DNA of 64,000 bases from Thalassotalea sp. 1_MG-2023 (GCF_030546745.1 NZ_JAUOPD010000011.1:62001-126000); one strand, 5' to 3'; numbered from the stretch's first letter, positions 44,440 through 54,214 are shown. Notes: generated by a model not told the origin, from the letters alone. Numbers and translations: made by a program.

Positions 44440-46002
44440 TTAAGAGCTACATGACAACATAGAACAGCCTGCTTTATGCTTTGCCCAATCTGGGCGTTTC
44501 CCTGCAAAATGAGCAGCTTCAGGTTGTTCCTGATAAGGGCTTTTTAATACCTCATACAACTGGTTAAGCGCGGTATAGTCACCTTTTTCAGCTTTTTCAA
44601 TCACTTGTTGTGCTAAATAGTTACGCAACACATATTTCGGGTTAACTTGATTCATTCTAGACGCTTTCTCTTCGCTGGATATCGAGTTATGTGCGAGGCG
44701 TTGAGTATACACCGTTAGCCACTGCTGCCACTGTTCTTGTTGTGCTTGCGTTAGCAACTCATAAAAGCAATCATCCAAATGTGCTAACCAAAGATCAGGT
44801 TCGACTGGCAGTTTTGCCAATGAGCGATAGAAAATCGTCATATCCACATTTGTGTCAGTCATTAATTTTTCTAGAGCAATAAATAATGAGGGATCAGCAT
44901 CGTTATCCAGTTGTTCAAAGCCTAATTTATCCGCCATCATTTGTCGCCAACGCTGTTCATATTGTTTGGCAAACGTTGACAATACTGTATTAAGTGGCTC
45001 TGCATCTTCAATTAAAGGATAAATTGCATTCGCTAGTTGAAACAAGTTCCATTGCGCTATTTCAGGTTGAGCACCAAAGCAATAACGCTTACCTTGTGCG
45101 TCTGTTGTGTTTGGAGTCCAATTTAAATCAAAGTTGTCAATCCAACCATAAGGACCATAATCTATGGTTTCACTTAGAATTGACATATTATCAGTATTCA
45201 TCACGCCATGTACAAAGCCAACACGCATCCAGTGAACCATTAGCTGACATGTTTCATCAGCCACTTGATCAAACCAAGCTAAATAGCTGGCTTTATTAGG
45301 TTCACCAAGATGAGGAAAGTGTGTAGTAATTGTATAATCGAGCAGTTGCTTTAATAATGAAATATCACCACGCGAAGCTGGTAATTGAAAGCTGCCAAAA
45401 CGAAGAAAACTTGATGATACGCGGCAGACAATTGCACCAAGCTCTTCTTTCGGGTGACCATCATAGAACATGTCGCGAGTAACTAAGTCACCTGTTAGGC
45501 ATAAACTCAACGCTCTTGTTGTTGGAACACCTAGATGATGCATCGCTTCAGAACACAAATATTCTCTTATTGACGATCGTAATACAGCCAAGCCGTCCGC
45601 TCGACGAGAGTATGGCGTGCTACCAGCTCCTTTTAATTGAAGCGTTTTAAGGCCAATATCAGGTACATCAAGTTGCCCTAAATTAATAGCTCTACCGTCA
45701 CCTAACTGTCCAGCCCAATGCCCAAATTGATGGCCACCATAATTCATCGCATAAGGTGTTGTTCCTGCCAGTAAGGTGTTACCGGTAAATATCTGAGCGA
45801 GTTTTATTTCGTCATTAACCTTTAACGTTAATGTTGTCGCGAGTGCTGAATTTAACGCAAGTAGCGAAGGATCAGCAGTGGTAGCTGGTGTCACAAAAGA
45901 ATACGCCGCTTGCGTTACTGAACGGCAAAAGTTTTCTGATTCAGGATCAGCAGGCAATTGCTGAACAAAACTATCATTAAAACCACACTGAAATACACGC
46001 AA
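44440..46002 (-). CDS. selO: Protein AMPylase SelO (YdiU/UPF0061)
   Basis: SelO is a pseudokinase-fold enzyme that transfers AMP to proteins in redox stress. The 520 residues carry the family core: KGAGSTPYSRRADGLAVLRSSIREYL (kinase-like nucleotide region, about 121-147), the VHGVMNTDNMS metal motif (about 244-254) and the C-terminal Cys tail GCSMLSCSS, which replaces the selenocysteine of eukaryotic homologues. The only suitable start is a TTG at 46002, since an in-frame TAG lies two codons upstream; the N-terminus is consistent with homologues. Confidence 0.92.
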   Translation of the reverse strand: MRVFQCGFNDSFVQQLPADPESENFCRSVTQAAYSFVTPATTADPSLLALNSALATTLTLKVNDEIKLAQIFTGNTLLAGTTPYAMNYGGHQFGHWAGQLGDGRAINLGQLDVPDIGLKTLQLKGAGSTPYSRRADGLAVLRSSIREYLCSEAMHHLGVPTTRALSLCLTGDLVTRDMFYDGHPKEELGAIVCRVSSSFLRFGSFQLPASRGDISLLKQLLDYTITTHFPHLGEPNKASYLAWFDQVADETCQLMVHWMRVGFVHGVMNTDNMSILSETIDYGPYGWIDNFDLNWTPNTTDAQGKRYCFGAQPEIAQWNLFQLANAIYPLIEDAEPLNTVLSTFAKQYEQRWRQMMADKLGFEQLDNDADPSLFIALEKLMTDTNVDMTIFYRSLAKLPVEPDLWLAHLDDCFYELLTQAQQEQWQQWLTVYTQRLAHNSISSEEKASRMNQVNPKYVLRNYLAQQVIEKAEKGDYTALNQLYEVLKSPYQEQPEAAHFAGKRPDWAKHKAGCSMLSCSS

Positions 46003-46084
46003 CGTTCTCTACCACTCATAAAAGATTAATTTAGTGGTACTAAGTGTACGCGATCAACCGATTTAGCTAAAGCACATCACAAAA

Positions 46085-47149
46085 TTACTCGGGCTCTTGT
46101 GAAACAACTTGATTTCGGCCCCACTGTTTAGCCAAATACATACGTTTATCTGCAATTTTTAATGCGTGATCTAGTGCTTCAAATCGATGGCACTCTGCGA
46201 CTCCAAAGCTTGCCGTTACAGTAAATACTTGCCCATCAACATGGACTAAATTACTGGCGATAAGTTCTCTTAATTTTTCCGCTAATGCAGTACCTTGATC
46301 TTTTGTGGTGTTCACGAAGAAAAGCAAAAATTCCTCGCCACCTGTGCGAACTATCACATCATCTTTTCTAATATTTTCAGTACATAAAGCGGCGAAGTTT
46401 TTTAACACTTCATCGCCTACCTGATGACCATAGGTATCATTAATTGCTTTAAAGTGGTCGATGTCTATATTCACTAAAGACAAAGGGAAATACTCGCTAT
46501 TTTTCATAAAACGATCGGTTAACACTGAAGACAAAAAGCGCCTATTAGGCAACTTTGTCAAACTGTCTGTATAGGCTTGTCTTAATTTAGTGTGGCTAAT
46601 TTTAGCTAGCTTACTGTGACTTTGGTGGCGAAAATAATCTGCAATAAAGCTGATAAAGTTCATTAAAGCAAAAGAAGTAAAAAAGCGAGAAGTTTCGGCA
46701 GGTGCGTAAGAGGCGGGTATTGCAATTGACGGGTGCAATAATATAAGTAAAGCGATAAAAAATAAAAAATTGACTACGCCACCTATTTTCACCCCAAGTA
46801 AGACAAAAAAGATAAGTGGCATAGGGTATAACCAGTACAACGCAGTATTTTTGTAACCACCTGTATAAACAACCCCTAATAACAAAATAAACACACAAAT
46901 TGCTGCAAAATAAAAATGTATTTCATCTTTTTTAAATAAAACAGCAAGAACAGCATTAGCTGTAATAAAAATTGCTCCAAAAAACAAAAACACTGATAAT
47001 GTAACATCATAAGATTGGTAACTTTTTGCAGAAAAATACAAAATAACTGCGGCACCACAAAAACTAATTAGATAAAAGATCGATTTCTTACGGTAACGTT
47101 CTATATCATCAATTGTTGCTCGTTCTGAGAACTTATCCCACCAATCCAT
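46085..47149 (-). CDS. Membrane diguanylate cyclase (GGDEF)
   Basis: Predicted c-di-GMP synthase. Six to seven hydrophobic helices in the first 190 residues are followed by a GGDEF domain (about 205-350) with intact GGEEF active site and DIDHFKAINDTYGH metal motif. The start is taken at ATG 47149 (MDWWDKFSERATIDD); an alternative TTG at 47176 has a good AAAGG site and would add 9 residues. No EAL domain is present. It is transcribed alone on the minus strand, divergent from ettA. Confidence 0.9.
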   Translation of the reverse strand: MDWWDKFSERATIDDIERYRKKSIFYLISFCGAAVILYFSAKSYQSYDVTLSVFLFFGAIFITANAVLAVLFKKDEIHFYFAAICVFILLLGVVYTGGYKNTALYWLYPMPLIFFVLLGVKIGGVVNFLFFIALLILLHPSIAIPASYAPAETSRFFTSFALMNFISFIADYFRHQSHSKLAKISHTKLRQAYTDSLTKLPNRRFLSSVLTDRFMKNSEYFPLSLVNIDIDHFKAINDTYGHQVGDEVLKNFAALCTENIRKDDVIVRTGGEEFLLFFVNTTKDQGTALAEKLRELIASNLVHVDGQVFTVTASFGVAECHRFEALDHALKIADKRMYLAKQWGRNQVVSQEPE

Positions 47150-47360
47150 ACGGTCGCCATCATTGTTATTTAGCAATTAGCCTTTAATAAGCAATAGCAT
47201 AAATTAAATTCTTTGCGAGCTGCAACTTAAATAACAACCAAAAGTAACAAAGGTGTAATGAAAAGCTAATTCAAGAATATATTTATAACAACCATTGATT
47301 GTTGATGATATTCACCTAAAATATCGACATCATTCTGTTTTCAAAACTAAAGGTTTTTTA

Positions 47361-49043
47361 ATGGCACAACCATTACCTGACAAATTTATTATGTCGATGC
47401 ACCGCGTAAGCAAAGTGGTGCCACCTAAACGTACAATTTTAAAGGATATTTCCCTTTCTTTCTTTCCGGGGGCAAAAATTGGCGTACTTGGCTTAAATGG
47501 TGCTGGTAAATCTACTTTACTGCGCATTATGGCTGGTGTTGATACTGAGTTTGAAGGTGAAGCAACGGCTTTAGCAGGTACTAACATTGGTTATTTACCA
47601 CAAGAACCCGCGTTAGATGAAGCAAAAACAGTGCGTGAAATTGTTGAAGAATCTGTTGCTGAGGTAAAAAACGCGATTGCCCGTCTTGACCAAGTATATG
47701 CTGAATACGCCGAACCTGATGCCGACTTTGATGCCTTAGCCAAAGAGCAAGGTGAATTAGAAAACATCATAAATGCGCAAGATGGACATAACATTGATAA
47801 CGTTTTAGAACGAGCTGCTGATGCGCTTCGTTTACCCGATTGGGAGCAAAAAATCGAGGTTCTTTCTGGTGGTGAGCGTCGTCGTGTTGCATTGTGCCGC
47901 TTATTACTTTCTAAGCCAGATATGTTATTACTTGATGAACCAACGAACCATTTAGATGCTGAATCGGTCGCATGGTTGGAGCGCTTCTTACATGATTACG
48001 CAGGCACTGTGGTTGCCATTACCCATGACCGTTATTTCTTAGATAATGTAGCCGGTTGGATCTTAGAACTTGATCGTGGCCACGGCATTCCATGGGAAGG
48101 TAATTACTCTTCGTGGCTTGAGCAAAAAGACGCGCGTTTAGAACAAGAAAAGCGAACAGAGAATGCCTTACAAAAAACCATAAAACATGAACTCGAGTGG
48201 GTGCGTTCAAACCCTAAAGGCCGTCAAGCGAAAAGTAAAGCCAGAATGGCACGTTTTGAAGAGCTCAATAATCAAGAGCATCAAAAACGCAATGAAACTA
48301 ACGAGCTCTATATTCCACCGGGGCCTCGATTAGGCGATAAAGTATTAGAAGTTAATAATTTAACTAAGTCGTTTGGTGATCGCGTGCTTATTGATAATTT
48401 AAGCTTCAGTATTCCAAAAGGTGCTATTGTCGGCATTATCGGTGCTAACGGTGCTGGTAAATCGACACTTTTTAAAATGTTATCAGAAACGGAACAACCA
48501 GATTCTGGTAGCGTAGAATTAGGTGATACTGTGAAATTAGCCAGTGTTGACCAATTCCGTGATGACATGAACCCTAAAGCTACTGTGTACGAAGAAATAT
48601 CAGAAGGTCATGATATTCTTACTATTGGCAATTATGAAATCCCTAGCCGTGCATATTGTTCACGTTTTAATTTTAAAGGCAACGATCAACAAAAGTTTGT
48701 GGGAGATTTATCTGGTGGTGAACGAAACCGCGTACATTTAGCTAAACTAGTTAAAACCGGCGGTAACTTATTACTACTCGATGAGCCAACCAACGACCTT
48801 GATGTTGAAACATTACGAGCGCTTGAAGAAGCATTACTTGAATTTCCTGGTTGTGCCATGGTTATTTCCCATGACCGTTGGTTCCTTGATCGTATCGCAA
48901 CGCATATTATTGACTACCGTGATGAAGGTCAGGTCAATTTTTATGAAGGAAATTATACTGACTATGAAGAATGGCTGAAAAAAACCTTAGGAAAAGACGC
49001 TGCTGAGCCACATCGTATTAAGTATAAACGAATCAGTAAGTAA
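47361..49043 (+). CDS. ettA: Energy-dependent translational throttle protein EttA (ABC-F)
   Basis: ABC-F ATPase that binds the ribosomal E site and gates translation according to energy state. The start is set at ATG 47361 (MAQPLPDKFIMSMHRVSKVVPPKR), giving 560 residues, close to the E. coli 555; longer readings are not supported. Two ABC cassettes carry Walker A motifs GLNGAGKSTL (about 38) and GANGAGKSTL (about 365), signatures LSGGERRRVALC and LSGGERNRVHLA, and the inter-domain linker. It is monocistronic, followed by a hairpin. Confidence 0.95.
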   Translation: MAQPLPDKFIMSMHRVSKVVPPKRTILKDISLSFFPGAKIGVLGLNGAGKSTLLRIMAGVDTEFEGEATALAGTNIGYLPQEPALDEAKTVREIVEESVAEVKNAIARLDQVYAEYAEPDADFDALAKEQGELENIINAQDGHNIDNVLERAADALRLPDWEQKIEVLSGGERRRVALCRLLLSKPDMLLLDEPTNHLDAESVAWLERFLHDYAGTVVAITHDRYFLDNVAGWILELDRGHGIPWEGNYSSWLEQKDARLEQEKRTENALQKTIKHELEWVRSNPKGRQAKSKARMARFEELNNQEHQKRNETNELYIPPGPRLGDKVLEVNNLTKSFGDRVLIDNLSFSIPKGAIVGIIGANGAGKSTLFKMLSETEQPDSGSVELGDTVKLASVDQFRDDMNPKATVYEEISEGHDILTIGNYEIPSRAYCSRFNFKGNDQQKFVGDLSGGERNRVHLAKLVKTGGNLLLLDEPTNDLDVETLRALEEALLEFPGCAMVISHDRWFLDRIATHIIDYRDEGQVNFYEGNYTDYEEWLKKTLGKDAAEPHRIKYKRISK

Positions 49044-49095
49044 CTGATAAATAGAGTATGTTGAACTTTTTTGTTTGAGGTTTGTTCAAATTAAA

Positions 49096-49166
49096 CGCCT
49101 TCTGATCGCGGCACTTGGATAATTGCATAGTCATTCTATGGTTAATTCCATGCGTCTAAGAAGGCG
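49096..49166. repeat. Imperfect 71-bp palindrome (REP/MITE-like)
   Basis: A folded-back structure centred at 49131-49135. The loop TCATT is flanked by CATAG / CTATG, then an imperfect middle stem (TTGGATAATTG against TTAATTCCA), and it closes with exact 8-base arms CGCCTTCT (49096-49103) and AGAAGGCG (49159-49166). The right end continues into GCGATCGC. Too long and irregular for a terminator, and GC-richer than the surroundings, it looks like a mobile or repetitive palindromic element. Confidence 0.6.
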
Positions 49167-49274
49167 ATCGCTTAGTGTGCATTTAAAGGTTTAGAAGCAC
49201 TGCCTTGTATAAGCACCAAACTAATTGCTGCAAAAAATAAACTTGAAAGATCAACACTCTCAAATGTTTACCTT

Positions 49275-49310
49275 AAAAAGCATCTTAATGAATATTTAAG
49301 GTGCTTTTTT
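49275..49310 (+). terminator. Terminator hairpin downstream of ettA
   Basis: AAAAAGCATCTTAA pairs with TTAAGGTGCTTTTT (one G-T pair) around a 7-base loop, followed by more T residues. It lies well past the ettA stop (230 bases), beyond the palindromic element. Confidence 0.8.
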
Positions 49311-49360
49311 TATAAATGACGCTATGCTAAATGTATCAGTTCATTCATTTTACTTGCTCA

Positions 49361-49723
49361 ATGGAAAACAGACGTCAATTTACACGCATATTGTTCTCGA
49401 TAGATGCTCAACTTGAAGTAGACGAAAAAATTTACGCCGTTAACATTCATGATATTTCGTTAAACGGGGCCTTAGTCAGTGCGCCAAATACACACGTTGA
49501 TATTTTGAATAAATTAGGTGTACTCCATTTCAATCTGAATGAAACTCCTGTGAGTATGCATGTTGCTATTGTTCACGTTGAGTCAGAGGAAGTCGGTTTA
49601 CGTTGTAATGCTATTGATATTGATAGTGTTACTCATCTTCGACGTTTAGTCGAACTCAACTTAGGAGATGATAGCCAATTACATAAAGAACTTTCACAAT
49701 TAACTCGTACATTTATCGATTAA
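49361..49723 (+). CDS. PilZ domain protein
   Basis: A 120-residue single PilZ domain, predicted c-di-GMP receptor. The ligand motif is present: RRQFTR (about 3-8) and DISLNGALV (about 32-40). The start is set at MENRRQ (49361) because PilZ domains typically begin just before the RxxxR motif; an ATG ten codons upstream is possible and neither has a strong ribosome site. It lies 26 bases before the ACT-domain gene, so both may be cotranscribed. It could respond to the diguanylate cyclase encoded 2 kb upstream. Confidence 0.88.
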   Translation: MENRRQFTRILFSIDAQLEVDEKIYAVNIHDISLNGALVSAPNTHVDILNKLGVLHFNLNETPVSMHVAIVHVESEEVGLRCNAIDIDSVTHLRRLVELNLGDDSQLHKELSQLTRTFID

Positions 49724-49749
49724 CGCTTTTAATCCAATCAAAAGGACGC

Positions 49750-50247
49750 ATGATGAATCAACTTATTCTTTCCTTTATTTGCCCTGATCGCCCAGGATTA
49801 GTCGACACCTTATCTGACGTAGTAAAGCAGCATGAAGGTAACTGGCAAACTAGTAGCTTACATCACTTATCAGGTTTCTTTTCAGGTGTTGTTGAAATTG
49901 CAGTCTCAGAGGCAAACACCACTGCACTTATTGATAAAATACATAGTATTCCAACTATTAAATGTATTATCGAACAAACACACCAACACTCTGCATCTCA
50001 AGCAAGTATTGTATTAGAGTTAACGGCTAATGATCGCTCAGGTATCGTGCAAGATATTGCCTCTGTTGTTCATCAACAAGGTGGAAATTTATTAAAACTA
50101 GTTAGCGCACATGAGGCCGCAGCTCACACTGGGGTCGCCTTATTTAAAGCAAAAGTAAGCATTGATGTTGCTCCTCATAAGGTTGATGAACTGATAACTG
50201 CATTAGAAAGTACCGCTGATGATTTAATGGTAGATGTTTCTCGCTAA
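49750..50247 (+). CDS. GcvR-like ACT-domain protein
   Basis: A 165-residue protein made of two ACT domains (about 2-78 and 87-163), the architecture of GcvR, the antagonist of the glycine-cleavage regulator GcvA. The start FICPDRPGLVDTLSDVV and the second repeat LELTANDRSGIVQDIASVV fit this family. A ribosome site (AAAGGA) precedes the ATG; an adjacent ATG (49753) is equivalent. In the absence of gcv genes nearby the role could also be general amino-acid sensing. Confidence 0.87.
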   Translation: MMNQLILSFICPDRPGLVDTLSDVVKQHEGNWQTSSLHHLSGFFSGVVEIAVSEANTTALIDKIHSIPTIKCIIEQTHQHSASQASIVLELTANDRSGIVQDIASVVHQQGGNLLKLVSAHEAAAHTGVALFKAKVSIDVAPHKVDELITALESTADDLMVDVSR

Positions 50248-50298
50248 GGCGAAAATACACTAACGTCGTTCCCATCGTTATGTGAACACTTAATTTTC

Positions 50299-50351
50299 TA
50301 TGACAGAAATATGTCAACTTTCTCATTTCTGTCATAATTCCTAGCTATACT
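50299..50351 (+). promoter_or_regulatory. Candidate ppk promoter with a 12-bp inverted repeat
   Basis: Perfect arms TATGACAGAAAT (50299-50310) and ATTTCTGTCATA (50325-50336) flank a 14-base spacer that holds TGTCA. A -10 hexamer TATACT (50346-50351) lies 10 bases after the last TGTCA, the spacing expected for a PhoB-dependent promoter. The two TGTCA copies are 18 bases apart, not 11 or 22, so PhoB binding is uncertain. Confidence 0.45.
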
Positions 50352-50380
50352 CTTAATAATATTCAATAAAACTTTAGTAA

Positions 50381-52513
50381 ATGATTGATAAAGAGTTATT
50401 TTTCGACAAAGAACTAAGCTGGCTATCGTTTAACGAACGTGTTTTGCAAGAAGCAGGCGATGAGCGAGTGCCTTTAATTGAACGTATTCGTTTCTTGGCC
50501 ATTTATTCGGCAAATCTTGACGAATTTTTCCGAGTTCGCGTAGCGAAATTAAGACGAAAACTTTTATTAGAACGCGCAACAAGTGAAGGCGATAAAGATT
50601 CCGCTCAATACCTGTATTTAAAGCAATTATTAAGTGAAATAAATCATTCTGTAAGTCAATTAACCGAAAAGTTTCGTCTTTATGCACAACATGCATTTGC
50701 ACAATTAAAAGAACACCATATCGAATTACTGTTCAACGAAGAAAACTCAACTGCTTTTAATATCCATTTAACGCCTGAAGAAAAGCGTTTTATCACTACG
50801 TTTTATCATAACCATATCGTACGTTTTATTACGCCTATTTTTATTAATTCAAACACTCAGTTAGTGAGTTGTCTTGACGATGATGGAATTTATTTTCTTG
50901 TTGCCCTCAAACAAACTGACGATGTGCAATATGCCTTAATCGAAATTCCTCGTTCAGAAGTGGATCGCTTCATTATTTTACCCAAAGAAAATCACAAAAA
51001 CTTACAGCGCGTTGTGATGCTTGATGATGTGGTACATTATTTTTTAGATGATGTATTTGAAGGGATCATCAACTACACATCAATCGAAGCATATTCACTT
51101 AAGCTTACCCGTGACGCCGAATATGATTTAAATGATGAGCTCGATCAAAGCTTACTTGATAAAATGTCAAAAGGGTTAAAACAACGTTTAACCGCTGAGC
51201 CCGTTCGCTTAGGCTATGATAAGAACATGCCCGATTACATGTTGAAATACCTGAGAAAGGCGTTAAAAATAAAGGATATTAACGATTTAATCCCAGGTGT
51301 TAGATATCGTCATTATAAAGATTTTATTGCCTTTCCTAACCTGGGTGGCCCCGAATTAGAAAATCAAGAGCTGCCAGCATTAGATGCTACAGGTTTAGTA
51401 CATAAAAATTTATCTTTTGATGCCATTCGTGCACAAGATATTTTAGTGTATTACCCTTATTACAAATTCAGACATTTCACCGAATTTGTCAGAAAGGCAT
51501 CTTATGACCCACTAGTAAGAACCATTAAAATTAATATTTACCGAGTAGCAAAAAAGTCGGAAATTATTCATTCTTTAATGGAGGCAGTAAAAAACGGAAA
51601 ACAAGTAACGGTTGTTGTAGAGCTTCGAGCAAGGTTTGATGAACAAACCAATATCACGTGGGCTCACCGCATGAAAGACGCTGGTATTAATGTAGAATTT
51701 GGCATTGATACGCTTAAAATACATTCAAAGTTATGCCTTATTACCCGTATTGAAAATGATAAAATAGTGCGCTATGCACATATTGGCACGGGAAACTTCC
51801 ATGAAAAAAATGCGCGCATTTATACTGATTTTTCCTTATTTACGCACCACAAGGAAATCACACAAGAGGTAGATAATGTGTTTTCATTTATCGCCCACAG
51901 CTATAAGCGCTTTCGATTCAATCATTTAATTGTTTCGCCGTTAACATCACGTCGTCGTATTTATCAATTGATAGATAATGAAATTGAACATGCCAAACAC
52001 AACAAAAAAGCAACAATCACGCTAAAAGTTAATAACTTAGTAGATATTGGTTTGATTAATAAACTCTATAATGCCAGCAATGCAGGGGTAATTATTAAGA
52101 TAATTGTGCGTGGAATGTGCTCATTAATCCCCGGCAAAAAAGGCATGAGTAAAAATATTCATGTGATATCCATTGTCGATAGATTTTTAGAACACCCTCG
52201 AATCATGTTATTTCATAATAACGGCGTAAAAAACCTTTATATCAGTTCTGCTGATTGGATGGAGCGTAATATCGACCAACGAGTTGAAGTTGCTTGTCCG
52301 ATATATGATCCTGTTTTGAAAAAACGTATCATCGATATTCTCGACATTCAGTTAAAAGATAATCAGAAAGCGAGATTAATTAACGAACATCAAGACAACA
52401 CTTACATACCACAAGGCAATAAAAAGCCAATTAGATCACAGATTCTTATCTATAATTACTTAGCAGAACAGGAAAATAATGACCGAATAGCACTGCAGAA
52501 TATTGATAAATAA
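50381..52513 (+). CDS. ppk1: Polyphosphate kinase 1
   Basis: Synthesises inorganic polyphosphate from ATP. The 710 residues begin DKELFFDKELSWLSFNERVL, the canonical PPK1 start, and include the two phospholipase-D-like catalytic modules: TLKIHSKLCLI with YAHIGTGNFHEKNARIYTD (autophosphorylated histidine region, about 445-490) and the C-terminal VISIVDRFLEHPR block. It is followed 7 bases later by ppx. Nearby pstS, phoBR and the porin make this a phosphate-storage and acquisition cluster. Confidence 0.97.
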   Translation: MIDKELFFDKELSWLSFNERVLQEAGDERVPLIERIRFLAIYSANLDEFFRVRVAKLRRKLLLERATSEGDKDSAQYLYLKQLLSEINHSVSQLTEKFRLYAQHAFAQLKEHHIELLFNEENSTAFNIHLTPEEKRFITTFYHNHIVRFITPIFINSNTQLVSCLDDDGIYFLVALKQTDDVQYALIEIPRSEVDRFIILPKENHKNLQRVVMLDDVVHYFLDDVFEGIINYTSIEAYSLKLTRDAEYDLNDELDQSLLDKMSKGLKQRLTAEPVRLGYDKNMPDYMLKYLRKALKIKDINDLIPGVRYRHYKDFIAFPNLGGPELENQELPALDATGLVHKNLSFDAIRAQDILVYYPYYKFRHFTEFVRKASYDPLVRTIKINIYRVAKKSEIIHSLMEAVKNGKQVTVVVELRARFDEQTNITWAHRMKDAGINVEFGIDTLKIHSKLCLITRIENDKIVRYAHIGTGNFHEKNARIYTDFSLFTHHKEITQEVDNVFSFIAHSYKRFRFNHLIVSPLTSRRRIYQLIDNEIEHAKHNKKATITLKVNNLVDIGLINKLYNASNAGVIIKIIVRGMCSLIPGKKGMSKNIHVISIVDRFLEHPRIMLFHNNGVKNLYISSADWMERNIDQRVEVACPIYDPVLKKRIIDILDIQLKDNQKARLINEHQDNTYIPQGNKKPIRSQILIYNYLAEQENNDRIALQNIDK

Positions 52514-52520
52514 GGCACTA

Positions 52521-54038
52521 ATGACTCACAATGTACACACTCAACACGAGCAATACTTAGCTGCATTAGACATTGGCTCTAATAGTTTTCACTTTGTCTT
52601 AGCACGACATGTAAACCAACAGATTCAAATTTTGCATGCTGAAAAGTACCGAGTACAACTAGCACAAGGTCTTGATAATACTTTCACGCTGTCTGACCAA
52701 GCCATTGCTAGGGGGATAAACGCTTTAGAGAAACTTGCTACCAGTTCACAACATATCACACCGGAGAACTTTCGAGCGGTTGCGACTTATACCTTAAGAC
52801 AAGCAACAAATGCAGAACAATTTTTAACCGCTGCAAAGCGCATCTTCCCATTTACCATTGAAATTATTTCAGGCCATGAAGAAGCCCGGCTAATCTACCA
52901 AGGTGTGGCGCATCACAGACAAACTAACGAACAACAATTAGTCATTGATATTGGTGGTGGTAGTACAGAATGTATAATCGGACAAGCCTACCAGATAAAA
53001 ACACTAGACAGTTTACAACTCGGCTGCGTGAGTTACCAACAAGCCTTTTTTTCCGACCATATTATTTCAGAACAGGCATTCGAACAGGCGATTAGAAGCG
53101 CCTCTCATCAAGTTGATAGTATCATAAAACGCTTTATTAATTTGGGCTGGCAACACGCTATTGGTACATCTGGTACCGTAAAAGCGATTGCTAAAATCAT
53201 TAATGCAGAGCAAGAAATCCCCCGTGATATCACACTTGAAGATGTTGAAAACCTTAAGAGCGCATTACTTAACTTTACGCATTTTGACGAAATAAACCTG
53301 CCAACACTAAAGGAAAGCCGCCGCAATGTGCTCTGCTCTGGTGTTGCTATTTTACTCGCAATCATGCGTTGCCTCGGCATCAAAACATTAGGCTATTGTC
53401 AATATGCGCTGCGCGAAGGCGTATTATTCGAGCAACTAGAGAATTTAAAACATAACAATGTTAGACAACGCACTGTTGAAAGCTTTATTTCACGTTTTAA
53501 TATTGATTTTCATCATGCAGAAAACGTTAAATCACAGGCGATAGAGATTTACCGACAAGTTGCCAAATCATGGCAAATAAGTGAACCTATTTACTTAGAG
53601 TTACTCACTTTTGCAGCACAACTTCATGAATTAGGTGTAGACATTAACGCATCGAGTTATCACAAACACGGTAAGTATATTATTGAACAAGCGGATATGG
53701 CTGGCTTCAATCAAGAACAACAGTACGCATTAGCTTGGTTGGTGGGTAATCAACGAAAAAAAATTTCACCCTATCACGTAACAACCGAATACCTCTTAAC
53801 GCATCAAGCGCTTCATAAACTATGTGTTATCTTACGTTTTAGCGTATTACTTAATCAACAACGCTATACTCAAGCAGACCTTAATCTTGTGGTCAACGGC
53901 ATTAATAATCGATTTGAAGTTTTCTTAGATAAACAGTGGCTAATAAATCGTCCAATTATTAGCACCGAACTTTTTTATGAACAACAAACTTTAGAGGCAA
54001 TTAATGTTACGTTAATTGTCCAATCAAATAAATATTGA
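52521..54038 (+). CDS. ppx: Exopolyphosphatase / guanosine pentaphosphatase
   Basis: Degrades polyphosphate from its ends and can hydrolyse pppGpp. The 505-residue ASKHA-fold protein begins near LAALDIGSNSFHFVLARHV (phosphate-1 loop) and has the second loop VIDIGGGSTECIIG (about 143-156). The start is placed at ATG 52521, preceded by AAGG, giving a 7-base gap after ppk; a TTG at 52503 would overlap ppk by 11 bases. The HD-type C-terminal domain is complete, as in gammaproteobacterial Ppx. Confidence 0.95.
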   Translation: MTHNVHTQHEQYLAALDIGSNSFHFVLARHVNQQIQILHAEKYRVQLAQGLDNTFTLSDQAIARGINALEKLATSSQHITPENFRAVATYTLRQATNAEQFLTAAKRIFPFTIEIISGHEEARLIYQGVAHHRQTNEQQLVIDIGGGSTECIIGQAYQIKTLDSLQLGCVSYQQAFFSDHIISEQAFEQAIRSASHQVDSIIKRFINLGWQHAIGTSGTVKAIAKIINAEQEIPRDITLEDVENLKSALLNFTHFDEINLPTLKESRRNVLCSGVAILLAIMRCLGIKTLGYCQYALREGVLFEQLENLKHNNVRQRTVESFISRFNIDFHHAENVKSQAIEIYRQVAKSWQISEPIYLELLTFAAQLHELGVDINASSYHKHGKYIIEQADMAGFNQEQQYALAWLVGNQRKKISPYHVTTEYLLTHQALHKLCVILRFSVLLNQQRYTQADLNLVVNGINNRFEVFLDKQWLINRPIISTELFYEQQTLEAINVTLIVQSNKY

Positions 54039-54154
54039 GTTTATTTTCACTTAATGCGAAAAGCATCAACACTTTTTTACCTGTGCACTGATATGATTCG
54101 GTATAAATAAATATTTTTATAATTCGACGAAGAGTTTCTGGAAGTGACAAAGTA

Positions 54155-54177
54155 AAAAGGCTCTAACATGAGCCTTT
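54155..54177. terminator. Terminator between ppx and pstS
   Basis: AAAAGGCTC / GAGCCTTT around a 6-base loop between convergent genes. On the minus strand it ends in a T5 run, so it mainly serves pstS. Confidence 0.82.
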
Positions 54178-54214
54178 AAATTTCATCATTAAACTTAACT
54201 GAATGGAGCAATAT

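Larger units (their letters stand above)
49044..49360. other. Intergenic gap with palindromic element, ettA to PilZ gene
   Basis: About 315 bases. It contains the imperfect palindrome at 49096-49166 and a rho-independent hairpin at 49275-49310, described separately. No ORF was recognised. Confidence 0.6.

Noticed and set aside
47295-47360. Upstream start of ettA adding 22 residues
   Set aside because: EttA homologues begin with the MAQ-like peptide at 47361, which has its own AAAGG ribosome site.
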